This document shows positions 38,784 to 46,261 of a stretch of DNA of 64,000 bases, one piece after another. The position numbers and the translations under genes are program-made. Source of the stretch: Bryobacteraceae bacterium (GTDB taxonomy: Bacteria; Acidobacteriota; Terriglobia; Bryobacterales; Bryobacteraceae); contig JAICJH010000006.1 of NCBI GenBank assembly GCA_025928545.1, positions 62,001 through 126,000 of the forward strand, given 5' to 3'. Numbering within the stretch: position 1 is the first letter of the stretch; each line of letters opens with the position of its first letter. The notes below the pieces were generated by a model, which was not told the origin of the DNA, ran no database searches, and was given only the letters and a program-made list of their open reading frames with translations.

Positions 38784-39739
38784 TTCACACCCAACAGGTA
38801 AGTAGTCAGATTATGGATATCGTCATCGGTTAAGGTCAACAGAAGATCTCTGTGAGCCTTCATCGGGTCATGGATTTCGATCTTGGGGAAATCGCCGTTC
38901 TTGCGCCACGTGTGCTGGGTTCCGTCGGCTTCAGTGAGAGTGATCAGGAAGTCGTCGTAAGTTCCCGGACGACCTTCGATCTTCTGGCCGTTCGCCAGGG
39001 TCACCGTCGCGGTGATTGTTCGGCGCGAAGCCGCGGAGCCGTCATCGGCAGCCGCCGCGCCACGGCCGCCGCCGCGTCCGCCGCCACCGCCACCCGAGAC
39101 CAGCGTATTCTGCATTGTTTTGGGATCGGAATATTTCGAGCCAATGCCTTTCAGATCGCCCGTGACCGAATGGCAGGAAGCGCAATGTGCTTTGAAATAG
39201 GCTTCGCCCGCAGCCGGTTTGCCAAGCGCCAGAATCGCGCCATTCGTATCCGGTGGAACGACGACAGTCCGATAATTCATGAACGTGTGCATGTACACCG
39301 CGAGATCGTGGACCTGCGTTGCATTCAGATCCATCTTCGGAGCCTGACCTTTTGCGTGCGGGCTCTGGAGGAATTTGCCGATGAGTTCGCCGTTCTGATC
39401 GTCCATGGTCATCTGGTTACGGACCAGATTGATGCCGCCGGCGGCACCGCGCATATCGGCCGCATGGCACTTGGCACAGTTCGGTTCGTAGATCGCCTTG
39501 CCGGCGGCCGCAATAGCGGGGTCGGCTGGCGGACGGGAAGGATAGGCTCCGCCGCCTCCACCTCCACGGCCGGCAACGGCTCCGGATGCGCCTGCGGCGC
39601 CGGCGGCGGCAGCGCCACGTCCGCGGCCACCCCTTCCGGCTGGTGCGGCAGGAGCCGGTGCCTGCGCCAGAAGATCGACGCCCATCGCCAGGGTAATTCC
39701 AAATAAGGCCGCAAGGGCCATAGAGTGCCTACGTTGCAT
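38780..39739 (-). CDS. Exported diheme cytochrome c with inserted beta domain
   Basis: A 319-residue protein. A signal peptide is followed by a Gly/Arg/Ala-rich linker (about residues 32-70), then heme 1 at Cys88-Ala-Lys-Cys91-His92 with a Met-rich second half (KMDLNATQVHDLAVYMH). Heme 2 is at Cys186-Ala-Ser-Cys189-His190. Between heme 2 and its closing helix (DPMKAHRDLLLTLTDDDIHNLTTYLLG) lie a Gly/Arg stretch and about 50 beta-rich residues (TATVTLANGQKIEGRPGTYDDFLITL...) that are not part of a cytochrome fold. ATG 39739 follows GAGG. Translationally coupled to the quinoprotein, so it is likely its electron acceptor. Confidence 0.86.
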   Translation of the reverse strand: MQRRHSMALAALFGITLAMGVDLLAQAPAPAAPAGRGGRGRGAAAAGAAGASGAVAGRGGGGGGAYPSRPPADPAIAAAGKAIYEPNCAKCHAADMRGAAGGINLVRNQMTMDDQNGELIGKFLQSPHAKGQAPKMDLNATQVHDLAVYMHTFMNYRTVVVPPDTNGAILALGKPAAGEAYFKAHCASCHSVTGDLKGIGSKYSDPKTMQNTLVSGGGGGGRGGGRGAAAADDGSAASRRTITATVTLANGQKIEGRPGTYDDFLITLTEADGTQHTWRKNGDFPKIEIHDPMKAHRDLLLTLTDDDIHNLTTYLLGVK

Positions 39740-39962
39740 ATTTTCTCGCCTCAAACCAAGGGTCACGAATGAAAACAGAATTTCGTTTTCTCAAACATAA
39801 AATGATGGTCGCGTCACGACAAATGTTACATCCGTGAAGCGCGTTTATCGTATCACATCGGCACGAAAGCTGCGTGAGTCTTACGGAGCGAACTGATGGC
39901 CGCATCGAGCGGTTATATAGAATTGCCTCAGCGGCTTATCTCAACGGCTTTCTACAGCAACC

Positions 39963-41024
39963 ATGCCCCCCGAGACCCATCCCCCGTCAACCGGCTCATC
40001 GGCCTCCTGGTTAGGCATCGACAGGAAGGTGGCGCGCGCTACGTGGACGATAGCGGTCACGCTTCTGCTAGTGGGCGCGGTTTACGCAATTCGCGGCACG
40101 TTGTTCGTGTTTGTACTCGCCCTACTGTTTGCTTACCTGCTTTCACCCCTGGTGGATCAGATCGGTGAGCGTTTTTCGCCGCGCAGCCGCGGACCGGCTT
40201 TGGCTGCGGCCTACATTCTGGTGCTTGGCGTTCTTGTTGCGGTGACGATCGGAATCGGAGCGAAAGTAGTGGAGGAAACGAAGCAATTGATCGCTAAGCC
40301 ACCAGACGTAAAGGCCTTCCTCACCCGCCTTCAGCTGGATCACCCGGCGCTCGCTCCCGAGATCGAGGCGGCGCAGGGGCGCATCCTGCAGGAACTGGGC
40401 GCGCTTGTAGCGGCTGTGCCTCGCCTGAGCGTGGAAGTTCTGGCGGCCTCAGCCAACTTACTGTATCTGGTTGTAATACCGATCCTCAGCTTTTTCATGC
40501 TGAAGGATGGCAAACAGATTCGCGATAATCTGCTGGCCGGGTTCCGCGCCGGGGAAAGCAGGAGTGAGGCCAGACGCCTGTTCACCGCGGTGCATCTTCT
40601 GCTGCTGAGCTATATGAGGGCGCTGCTCCTGCTTTGCTGCACGGTATTCGTGGTCTTCAGTCTGTTTCTGAGCATCATGGGTGTGCAGTATGCGTTATTG
40701 CTTTCGTCGATTGCTTTTCTTTGCGAATTCGTACCGCTGGTGGGACCTGTCACGGCGGCGGGACTGATTCTGGTGGTATCGGCGCTGAGCGGTTATCCCC
40801 ACGTGTGGTGGATCGCCGCCTTCCTGGGCGCTTTCCGGCTGGTTCAGGACTACTTCGTGAGCCCCAGATTAATGGGCAAGGGTGTAGAGTTGCACCCTAT
40901 GCTGGTAATTTTCGGGGTATTTGCCGGTGCGGAAATCGCCGGAGCCGCCGGTGTTTTCTTAAGTGTGCCTCTCCTCGCCCTCTTGCGCCTGGTCTTTGCG
41001 GAAGCTACGCAACTGGCAAAATAA
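39963..41024 (+). CDS. AI-2E/PerM family transporter
   Basis: A 353-residue membrane protein of the AI-2E exporter (PerM/YdiK) family: two N-terminal helix pairs (TLFVFVLALLFAYLLSPLVD) and the long amphipathic middle. The conserved C-terminal half runs from IPILSFFMLKDGKQIRD to LVGPVTAAGLILVVSALSG, with VQDYFVSPRLMGKGVELHPMLVI. Characterised relatives export AI-2 or act as Na+/H+ antiporters, so the substrate is open. It stands alone on the plus strand. Confidence 0.88.
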   Translation: MPPETHPPSTGSSASWLGIDRKVARATWTIAVTLLLVGAVYAIRGTLFVFVLALLFAYLLSPLVDQIGERFSPRSRGPALAAAYILVLGVLVAVTIGIGAKVVEETKQLIAKPPDVKAFLTRLQLDHPALAPEIEAAQGRILQELGALVAAVPRLSVEVLAASANLLYLVVIPILSFFMLKDGKQIRDNLLAGFRAGESRSEARRLFTAVHLLLLSYMRALLLLCCTVFVVFSLFLSIMGVQYALLLSSIAFLCEFVPLVGPVTAAGLILVVSALSGYPHVWWIAAFLGAFRLVQDYFVSPRLMGKGVELHPMLVIFGVFAGAEIAGAAGVFLSVPLLALLRLVFAEATQLAK

Positions 41025-41197
41025 CTGGAATTAGGAGAAAGGTACCAGTACCACAGTTGCCCTTGGACGTATTGTAATCGCTGTTATCAGGACTTACCAT
41101 CATGAAGAGGTACAAGCATAATTGTCTACGGACTCGCAACTGACCTGCGGGCCGTTTCCGATAGCGTTTCAAAGTGCCTGATAGCGGAGAAAGTAAT

Positions 41198-41989
41198 ATG
41201 CCACAACGGGCTAAGTTGAAACGCGGGGAGGATCTCGACGCGCGGCTGCGGAAGTATTCAGCCATGCGTGCGATCTCCATCGATGTAACAAGCGTTCGAA
41301 AACGGATTGGCAATTGGCCGATTTTCGCGGCCGCCGCCGGGTCCGCCCTGGCGATGGCGACCAGTGCTTCCGCGAGTATCATTACGGGCACCTATATCGG
41401 AGGTGGTCCGAATGGCGGGTTTGTCGTTCAGACCAATATCCCGAACATTCACCAGCAACTGAATATTCTGGGCTATTCCGGCCATCTCCTGATGAACGCG
41501 AGTCAAGCGGGCAACCTAGCCGTGAGTGCGGTTGCCATGGAAATTTTCACGGCGCCTTTTTTCCGATCGTCCAATGCCTCCGCGTCTGCGAGCTTCGCCC
41601 GCAATTTTGCGGGCGGCTCGAAGATCTCTGCCGGAGCTGGTAGCCGCAAGAGTAACGCTCTCGAAGTAGCGTTCACCTCGGGTGGCAAGTATTACAGCCC
41701 TTTTGCCGCGGGCCAACCGGGCTATCTCGGATTTGCGCTCAACGTCGGAAACAGCAATTTCGATTACGGCTGGATCAAAATGGATTTCTTTCTCAACCCT
41801 CAATCCAAACTTGCGTTGGAGGCGATCAGCTTCGGGCTTGAGACAAACCAAAATCAGTCCATTGCCGCCGGCGATACAGGTGCTCCCGAACCGGGAACTA
41901 TGGGGCTCGGAATTCTGGCCGCCGGAGCCGCAGGTGTGATGGCGCTGAGGCGCCGCAGGAAACTGTCCACCGAATCTTTGCCGGTTTAG
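41198..41989 (+). CDS. PEP-CTERM sorting domain protein
   Basis: A 263-residue exported protein. A long basic N-region precedes the signal helix (FAAAAGSALAMATSASA). The body is predicted beta-rich (YLGFALNVGNSNFDYGWIKM). The C-terminus is a PEP-CTERM tripartite signal: PEPGTMGLGILAAG, hydrophobic helix, then RRRRK. Such proteins are processed by an exosortase and released or attached at the cell surface, often with exopolysaccharide. A GGAGAAAG site precedes ATG 41198. It converges on the subtilase gene across a shared terminator. Confidence 0.86.
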   Translation: MPQRAKLKRGEDLDARLRKYSAMRAISIDVTSVRKRIGNWPIFAAAAGSALAMATSASASIITGTYIGGGPNGGFVVQTNIPNIHQQLNILGYSGHLLMNASQAGNLAVSAVAMEIFTAPFFRSSNASASASFARNFAGGSKISAGAGSRKSNALEVAFTSGGKYYSPFAAGQPGYLGFALNVGNSNFDYGWIKMDFFLNPQSKLALEAISFGLETNQNQSIAAGDTGAPEPGTMGLGILAAGAAGVMALRRRRKLSTESLPV

Positions 41990-42016
41990 TTCGGCTTTCA
42001 AACATCACTGAACAGG

Positions 42017-42051
42017 AAAATGGCGGTGGTCCTCAGGACCACCGCCATTTT
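42017..42051. terminator. Bidirectional terminator between convergent genes
   Basis: A perfect 16-bp stem, AAAATGGCGGTGGTCC (42017-42032) and GGACCACCGCCATTTT (42036-42051), with a 3-base loop and T runs on both strands. It serves the PEP-CTERM gene (plus) and the subtilase gene (minus). Confidence 0.92.
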
Positions 42052-42076
42052 TCACGATCAACTAATAGCGAGTAGT

Positions 42077-44050
42077 CTACTGGTCACCGTCGAGCAGGCT
42101 GCCCCAGACGGCGGAATCGGCGTAAATGGTTCCGCTGCCCCAAACTGCCGAATTGCCGGAAACCGCCGCGCTACCCCAGACCGCCGAGCTGCCCCAGACC
42201 GCCGAGCTGCCCCATACGGCTGAGCTACCCCAAACCGCTGAACTGCCCCAGACTGCGGAGGTGCCGGCCGGGTTCGAACTGCCCCAGACCGCCGACGATC
42301 CCCACACTGCGGAACTGCCCCAGACTGCGGACGATCCCCATACAGCGGAACTGCCCCAGACTGCGGACGATCCCCACACTGCGGAACTGCCCCACACAGC
42401 CGAGGAACCCCAAACGGCGCTGCTGCCCGCCTGCCAGACCGAAGAGCCCCACACAGCCGAGCTACCCCAGACAGCGGAGCTGCCCCAAACGGCTGAGCTG
42501 CCCCATACCGCCGACAGATCATTCACGATATCGATGTTTGCGTTGCCGTTGGCATCGAAGGTCCCGTCCGGAACCGCAATTGGTGAAGCCGCGCTCGCGC
42601 CCGCTGGAATCGTATCCGTGCTGGTGAGCGCACTATCCAGGTTCAGATAACCGGCACCCACAGTAAAGATGTCGTACTGGATATTAAAGGTCTGACCCGT
42701 AGTTGAATCCGTAATCGTCGAACTCTGCGGAAAGGTCTTCGAAGCGGTCAACATCAGACGCGCTTTGACCTGATCGGGTGTCAGCGAATTATTCGCCGGC
42801 GTACTCAGAAGGGATGCGACAGCACCGCTCGTTGCCGCAGCCGCCATACTGGTTCCGCTGAGAACAAAGTAGTTATTCGCCTGTCCTGCCGGCGAAGTGA
42901 TGTAGGCGGAGAGTGGCGCAACCGCGGTGGGCTCCGCTGTATCCAGCGTCGACCCAGCTACGCGAATCGAGAAGATGCGATTTCCTGGAGCGACAAGATC
43001 CGGCTTGACCACCGAGTCGCCCATCGTCGGGCCCTTGGCGCTGTAGGTCGTCATTAAATCGTCCGAACGGGTCGCCGTTCCTTCCGTGTTCATTGCGCCC
43101 ACGGTGATAGCGAGCGGATCGTTGCCCGGCGCCGAGATGGTTCCGTAGCCATTTGTGATCGAGTCCGCGGCCGGACGACCGCCGTTTCCGGCTGCTACGA
43201 CTACTGTAATTCCCGCCCTCCACGCCTGCTCCACTGCCTGATCGAGCGGGTCGATTGTATAACTTTCAAAGGCCGGACGCCCGAGCGAGAGATTAATGAC
43301 GCGGATGTTGAAATTGCTCTTTAGCGCGATTGCGGTCTGAATCGCCTGAATTACTTCGGCGTCCGTGGACACGCCCCACTGATCGATAACCTTAAGATTG
43401 ATCAGTTTAGCGCCCGGGGCGATTCCGTGAATGTTGTTATAGTACGCCGCGCCGTAGCTGTTGGATCCGTCTCCCGCGATAATGCCGGCTACATGGGTTC
43501 CATGTCCATACAGATCGCTGGTTGAAGTTTCATACGGAATGAAGCTCTGCGAATAGGCAACGTGCGAAACACGATTGTTGTTCGCGCCACCGAGGCCATT
43601 TCCCAAAAGATCCCAGTTCGTGGAGTCGATGCCACTGTCGATGATGGCTACGCCGATGCCGCTGCCGTAACTGGTGTTAGTGACGGTGCCGGCATAGTTT
43701 GCCGCCGATTGAACCGTCCTGGGCAGGAAGTCATAAACCGGGCTGCTGCTGCCAACCATTTCGTGGTTAACGGAGATATGAGTCACCGCCGGATCGTTCG
43801 CCAAAGCTATTGCGGTATCAACGGTGGTCTGGGCGACGATTGTGCTCGGAAGCGACGAGTTGATCGTCGTCACGCCCGCCATATTTTGCTGCGTGGGGGT
43901 TTGCGATTGATACAGGCCGACGATAACCTGCACTACTGTGTTGCCGCTGAGCGCATTCAGATCCGAAGCAACCGTACCCGCAAATGAGGCTGCGGCCGCG
44001 ACGAGGGCAATGGATACAGTTTTTGACAATAACCGTACGTTTGTTAACAT
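42077..44050 (-). CDS. Secreted subtilisin-like S8 protease with SAVWGS hexapeptide repeats
   Basis: A 657-residue exported protease. The signal SKTVSIALVAAAASFAG is followed by an inhibitor-I9-like propeptide and the S8 catalytic domain: Asp138 (AIIDSGID), His183 (GHGTHVAGIIAG), and Ser in LSGTSMAAAATSGAVASLL. From about residue 500 to the end the protein is 19 copies of SAVWGS, broken by four variants (SVWQAGS, SNPAGT, SAAVSGN, GTIYAD). ATG 44050 gives the cleanest signal peptide; upstream in-frame starts reach 44092. The repeat may form a surface beta structure; its role is unknown. Confidence 0.9.
   Translation of the reverse strand: MLTNVRLLSKTVSIALVAAAASFAGTVASDLNALSGNTVVQVIVGLYQSQTPTQQNMAGVTTINSSLPSTIVAQTTVDTAIALANDPAVTHISVNHEMVGSSSPVYDFLPRTVQSAANYAGTVTNTSYGSGIGVAIIDSGIDSTNWDLLGNGLGGANNNRVSHVAYSQSFIPYETSTSDLYGHGTHVAGIIAGDGSNSYGAAYYNNIHGIAPGAKLINLKVIDQWGVSTDAEVIQAIQTAIALKSNFNIRVINLSLGRPAFESYTIDPLDQAVEQAWRAGITVVVAAGNGGRPAADSITNGYGTISAPGNDPLAITVGAMNTEGTATRSDDLMTTYSAKGPTMGDSVVKPDLVAPGNRIFSIRVAGSTLDTAEPTAVAPLSAYITSPAGQANNYFVLSGTSMAAAATSGAVASLLSTPANNSLTPDQVKARLMLTASKTFPQSSTITDSTTGQTFNIQYDIFTVGAGYLNLDSALTSTDTIPAGASAASPIAVPDGTFDANGNANIDIVNDLSAVWGSSAVWGSSAVWGSSAVWGSSVWQAGSSAVWGSSAVWGSSAVWGSSAVWGSSAVWGSSAVWGSSAVWGSSAVWGSSNPAGTSAVWGSSAVWGSSAVWGSSAVWGSSAVWGSAAVSGNSAVWGSGTIYADSAVWGSLLDGDQ
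42095..42513 (-). repeat. 18-bp coding repeat (19 SAVWGS units)
   Basis: About 420 bases of 18-bp units, each reading SAVWGS on the minus strand, grouped 4, 8, 5, 1 and 1 between variant units. Synonymous codons differ widely between copies (for example ctgccccagac, ctaccccaaac, gatccccacac). The copies are therefore old or held by selection on protein sequence, not a fresh expansion. Confidence 0.95.
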
Positions 44051-44092
44051 AAGTAATCCAGCTACTATCTTATGCAAACTGCGGGCCATCAC

Positions 44093-44471
44093 ACTAGCTA
44101 ATTCAAGCTGATGGTTCTAGTACGGATCGGCCCAAAGCCAGATTCCATAGTGTGACTAAATGGCACTTTTCGAACAAACTTGACACATGCGGCGGGTAGG
44201 ACATTTCCGAAGTGTCGGTATACTCTCCCCAGGAGTATAACTTGCTTGTAAATGCCTGTAAACCTTTTGCTAGTTGGAAGGCCGCCAGGGAGCGCATAAA
44301 GCCCCGATATGGGTGTTGTTTTAGACACGAAATAGTGACAGCTTGCCCATAGCCTCCTCTTTTAAGTATCAAATATTACGTAATATGAAACCGATTGTTC
44401 AAGGCAACCATAGCAAAAGGTTGTGAACCAAAAGTACCAGCCCCGCGATTTGAAATCGGCTACCGCGTGCC
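44093..44471 (-). promoter_or_regulatory. Long leader of the subtilase gene with two adjacent hairpins
   Basis: About 380 bases between the BON gene stop and the subtilase start, without a credible gene. Two hairpins sit side by side: 44200-44216 (7-bp stem with one G-T pair, CCG loop) and 44219-44239 (TATACTC/GAGTATA, 7-base loop). Known riboswitch consensus sequences were not recognised. This is probably the 5' leader and promoter of the subtilase. Confidence 0.4.
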
Positions 44472-44948
44472 TTATTTTCGGTCAGGCGGCAGAACTGACG
44501 CCCGGGGAGTCGCCGAAGCGGGCAAAACAGGCGCAGGCGGCGGGGCTGGTCCCGGATTGGCGCCGACCCCTGCGTTGACGGTCGCACGGTGCCCGGCCAA
44601 AGTCGCCGCGGCCTTTGCTTTCGCCGCGTCGGATATCCGTATGTTGTTGTGAACACTGGCGGCGCCGCTCGTTTTCGCCATCCTCGTCATTGCGCCCTTG
44701 TGCTGCATGACGCCGGTGTTCCCTTCGATCGTAACCACGCCCTTCAGAACCGAAAAAGTGAAATGATCCGCGCTCATCTTCGACTTTGCGAGTTTTGTCC
44801 TGAGCGTTTTTTCGATCCGGACATCTTCCGCAGTCTTTGTCTGGGGGGAAACTTGAGGGTTGGCGGCACCTGGAACGGCTGCCGGAGATGGCTGATTCAT
44901 TCCCACCAGGGCGAATAGAAACAGCACAGATAACAACCTGCTGATCAC
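44472..44948 (-). CDS. Exported BON-domain protein
   Basis: A 158-residue protein with a signal peptide (RLLSVLFLFALVGMNQ) and one BON domain at about residues 40-105: DVRIEKTLRTKLAKSKMSADHFTFSVLKGVVTIEGNTG...VHNNIRIS. BON domains bind phospholipid membranes or polymers in the periplasm. The C-terminus is a Pro/Ala-rich tail. It lies 35 bases past the GntR regulator on the same strand. Function not predictable beyond envelope association. Confidence 0.8.
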   Translation of the reverse strand: MISRLLSVLFLFALVGMNQPSPAAVPGAANPQVSPQTKTAEDVRIEKTLRTKLAKSKMSADHFTFSVLKGVVTIEGNTGVMQHKGAMTRMAKTSGAASVHNNIRISDAAKAKAAATLAGHRATVNAGVGANPGPAPPPAPVLPASATPRASVLPPDRK

Positions 44949-44983
44949 AAAGCCAGACTACATGTTTGTGAACCGAAATGATA

Positions 44984-45754
44984 TTACCCCTTGTCAGAAA
45001 GGGGGTACACCGGTCCGGCACTTTGCACAGGGGGAGCGGAAACGCTCTTGGCTTCAAGCGTCTGTTTGGCACGGCTGACGTGGATCGACTCCGCCCGGTC
45101 CAGATGCTCGTTCATGGCACGGCGCGCGGCCTCGGGATCCGCCGCCCGAATAGCCTCGAGAATTCCGGCATGCGAACTAATCGCGTTTGAGTAATCGTGG
45201 ATTGACCAGCTGACCGCAAAGTTGTCGGTCATGATGCGGTGCAAAGGCACAAACATCCGGAGGCACACGCGGTTCCCGGCCATTTCCCAGATCAGACGAT
45301 GGAAGCGCTGATCCCCCGTCGCCACGTCGGCAAGCGAGCCGGATTCGAAGTGACGCTTCATATCCGTGACCGACTCTTCCAGACGCAGGAGTTCATCGGC
45401 CGTATGACGGCGCGCGGCGCGGGCGGCGAGTTCAGGTTCAAAAATACGCCGGGCCTCGTAGACCTCGCTAAAGGTGATACCGTCAACCAGAAGCAGGAAG
45501 TCGAGCGGCGCGCTGAGGGTAGAAGATGCGTCCTGAGTGAGATAGGTGCCATCCCCGACGCGCTGCCGTACTACGCCCATTACCTCCAGCGCTTTCAGGG
45601 CCTGCCGGACCGAAGCCCGATTAACGCTGAAACGTTTCGCCAGATCGCGCTCCGGCGGCAATTTCGCGCCATGATGCAGGTCGCCATCGGCGATCATCTG
45701 TTTCAAACCGGCGACGAGTGTGGTCGTCAGATCGCGACTGGTTGCGGACGGCAT
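44984..45754 (-). CDS. GntR family regulator, FadR subfamily
   Basis: A 256-residue repressor-type protein. The N-terminal winged helix has GLKQMIADGDLHHGAKLPPERDLAKRFSVNRASVRQALKALEVMGVVRQRVGDGTYL. The C-terminal FCD helical domain (TFSEVYEARRIFEPELAARAA, FHRLIWEMAGN, SSHAGILEAIRAADPEAARRAMNEHL) carries the usual His/Asp metal and ligand residues. FCD regulators sense organic acids. ATG 45754 is chosen because domain sequence begins there; the open frame continues into the next gene region without homology. Target genes are unknown. Confidence 0.88.
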   Translation of the reverse strand: MPSATSRDLTTTLVAGLKQMIADGDLHHGAKLPPERDLAKRFSVNRASVRQALKALEVMGVVRQRVGDGTYLTQDASSTLSAPLDFLLLVDGITFSEVYEARRIFEPELAARAARRHTADELLRLEESVTDMKRHFESGSLADVATGDQRFHRLIWEMAGNRVCLRMFVPLHRIMTDNFAVSWSIHDYSNAISSHAGILEAIRAADPEAARRAMNEHLDRAESIHVSRAKQTLEAKSVSAPPVQSAGPVYPLSDKG

Positions 45755-45859
45755 CGATTTCGAGCGATATCTGAGTGTCAGTTTAGCAAAACTAAGGTTA
45801 CCATCGTGTTTTAGGAAGCGAAAGCCGGTTTTTGGGCTTCGTCCTGCTAATATCGTGCA

Positions 45860-46243
45860 TTGCTGCTGAAATGCCTCGCGGTGATGTGCGGAGGGGCCGT
45901 CGGGTCTCTCCTCCGTTACCTCGCTACGCGCGCCATTAACGAAAAGTACGACGGCCACTTTCCCCTGGCCACCTTCGCCATCAATGTGACAGGTTCATTT
46001 CTGATCGGGTTGCTGATGGTTATGAGCGATCACGAAGACCTGCTGCACCCCAATTTCCGGCCGCTTTTGATCACAGGGCTGCTCGGCGGCTTCACGACAT
46101 TCTCCACGTTCGAATGGGAAGTTTTCGGACTGGGCCGCCAGGGGTCTTCACTCGCCTTTGTCTATGGGATTTCGAGTATCGTCGCGGGCTGGCTCGCGTG
46201 CTGGGTGGGGGCAATGCTGGCCCGGCGCATGGCTATGTTTTGA
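45860..46243 (+). CDS. crcB: Fluoride exporter CrcB/Fluc
   Basis: A 127-residue four-helix Fluc channel: GGAVGSLLRYLATR, the conserved FPLATFAINVTGSFLIGLL (pore Asn), GLLGGFTTFSTFEWEV (Na+ site and Phe box) and a C-terminal helix. It exports fluoride as a dual-topology dimer. The start is TTG 45860. No fluoride riboswitch consensus was found in the 105 bases upstream. A single crcB gene implies a homodimer. Confidence 0.93.
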   Translation: MLLKCLAVMCGGAVGSLLRYLATRAINEKYDGHFPLATFAINVTGSFLIGLLMVMSDHEDLLHPNFRPLLITGLLGGFTTFSTFEWEVFGLGRQGSSLAFVYGISSIVAGWLACWVGAMLARRMAMF

Positions 46244-46261
46244 TCGGATTGGAGCGCTTGC

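Noticed and set aside
42095-42513. Regular direct repeats that could suggest a CRISPR array
   Set aside because: Units are contiguous 18-bp coding repeats without unique spacers and stay in one reading frame of the protease.
44098-44328. Possible 76-residue gene upstream of the subtilase
   Set aside because: Starts with GTG, has no good ribosome site, no family resemblance, and overlaps the two leader hairpins.
45755-45859. Fluoride riboswitch ahead of crcB
   Set aside because: The conserved core elements of the fluoride motif are not present in the upstream region.
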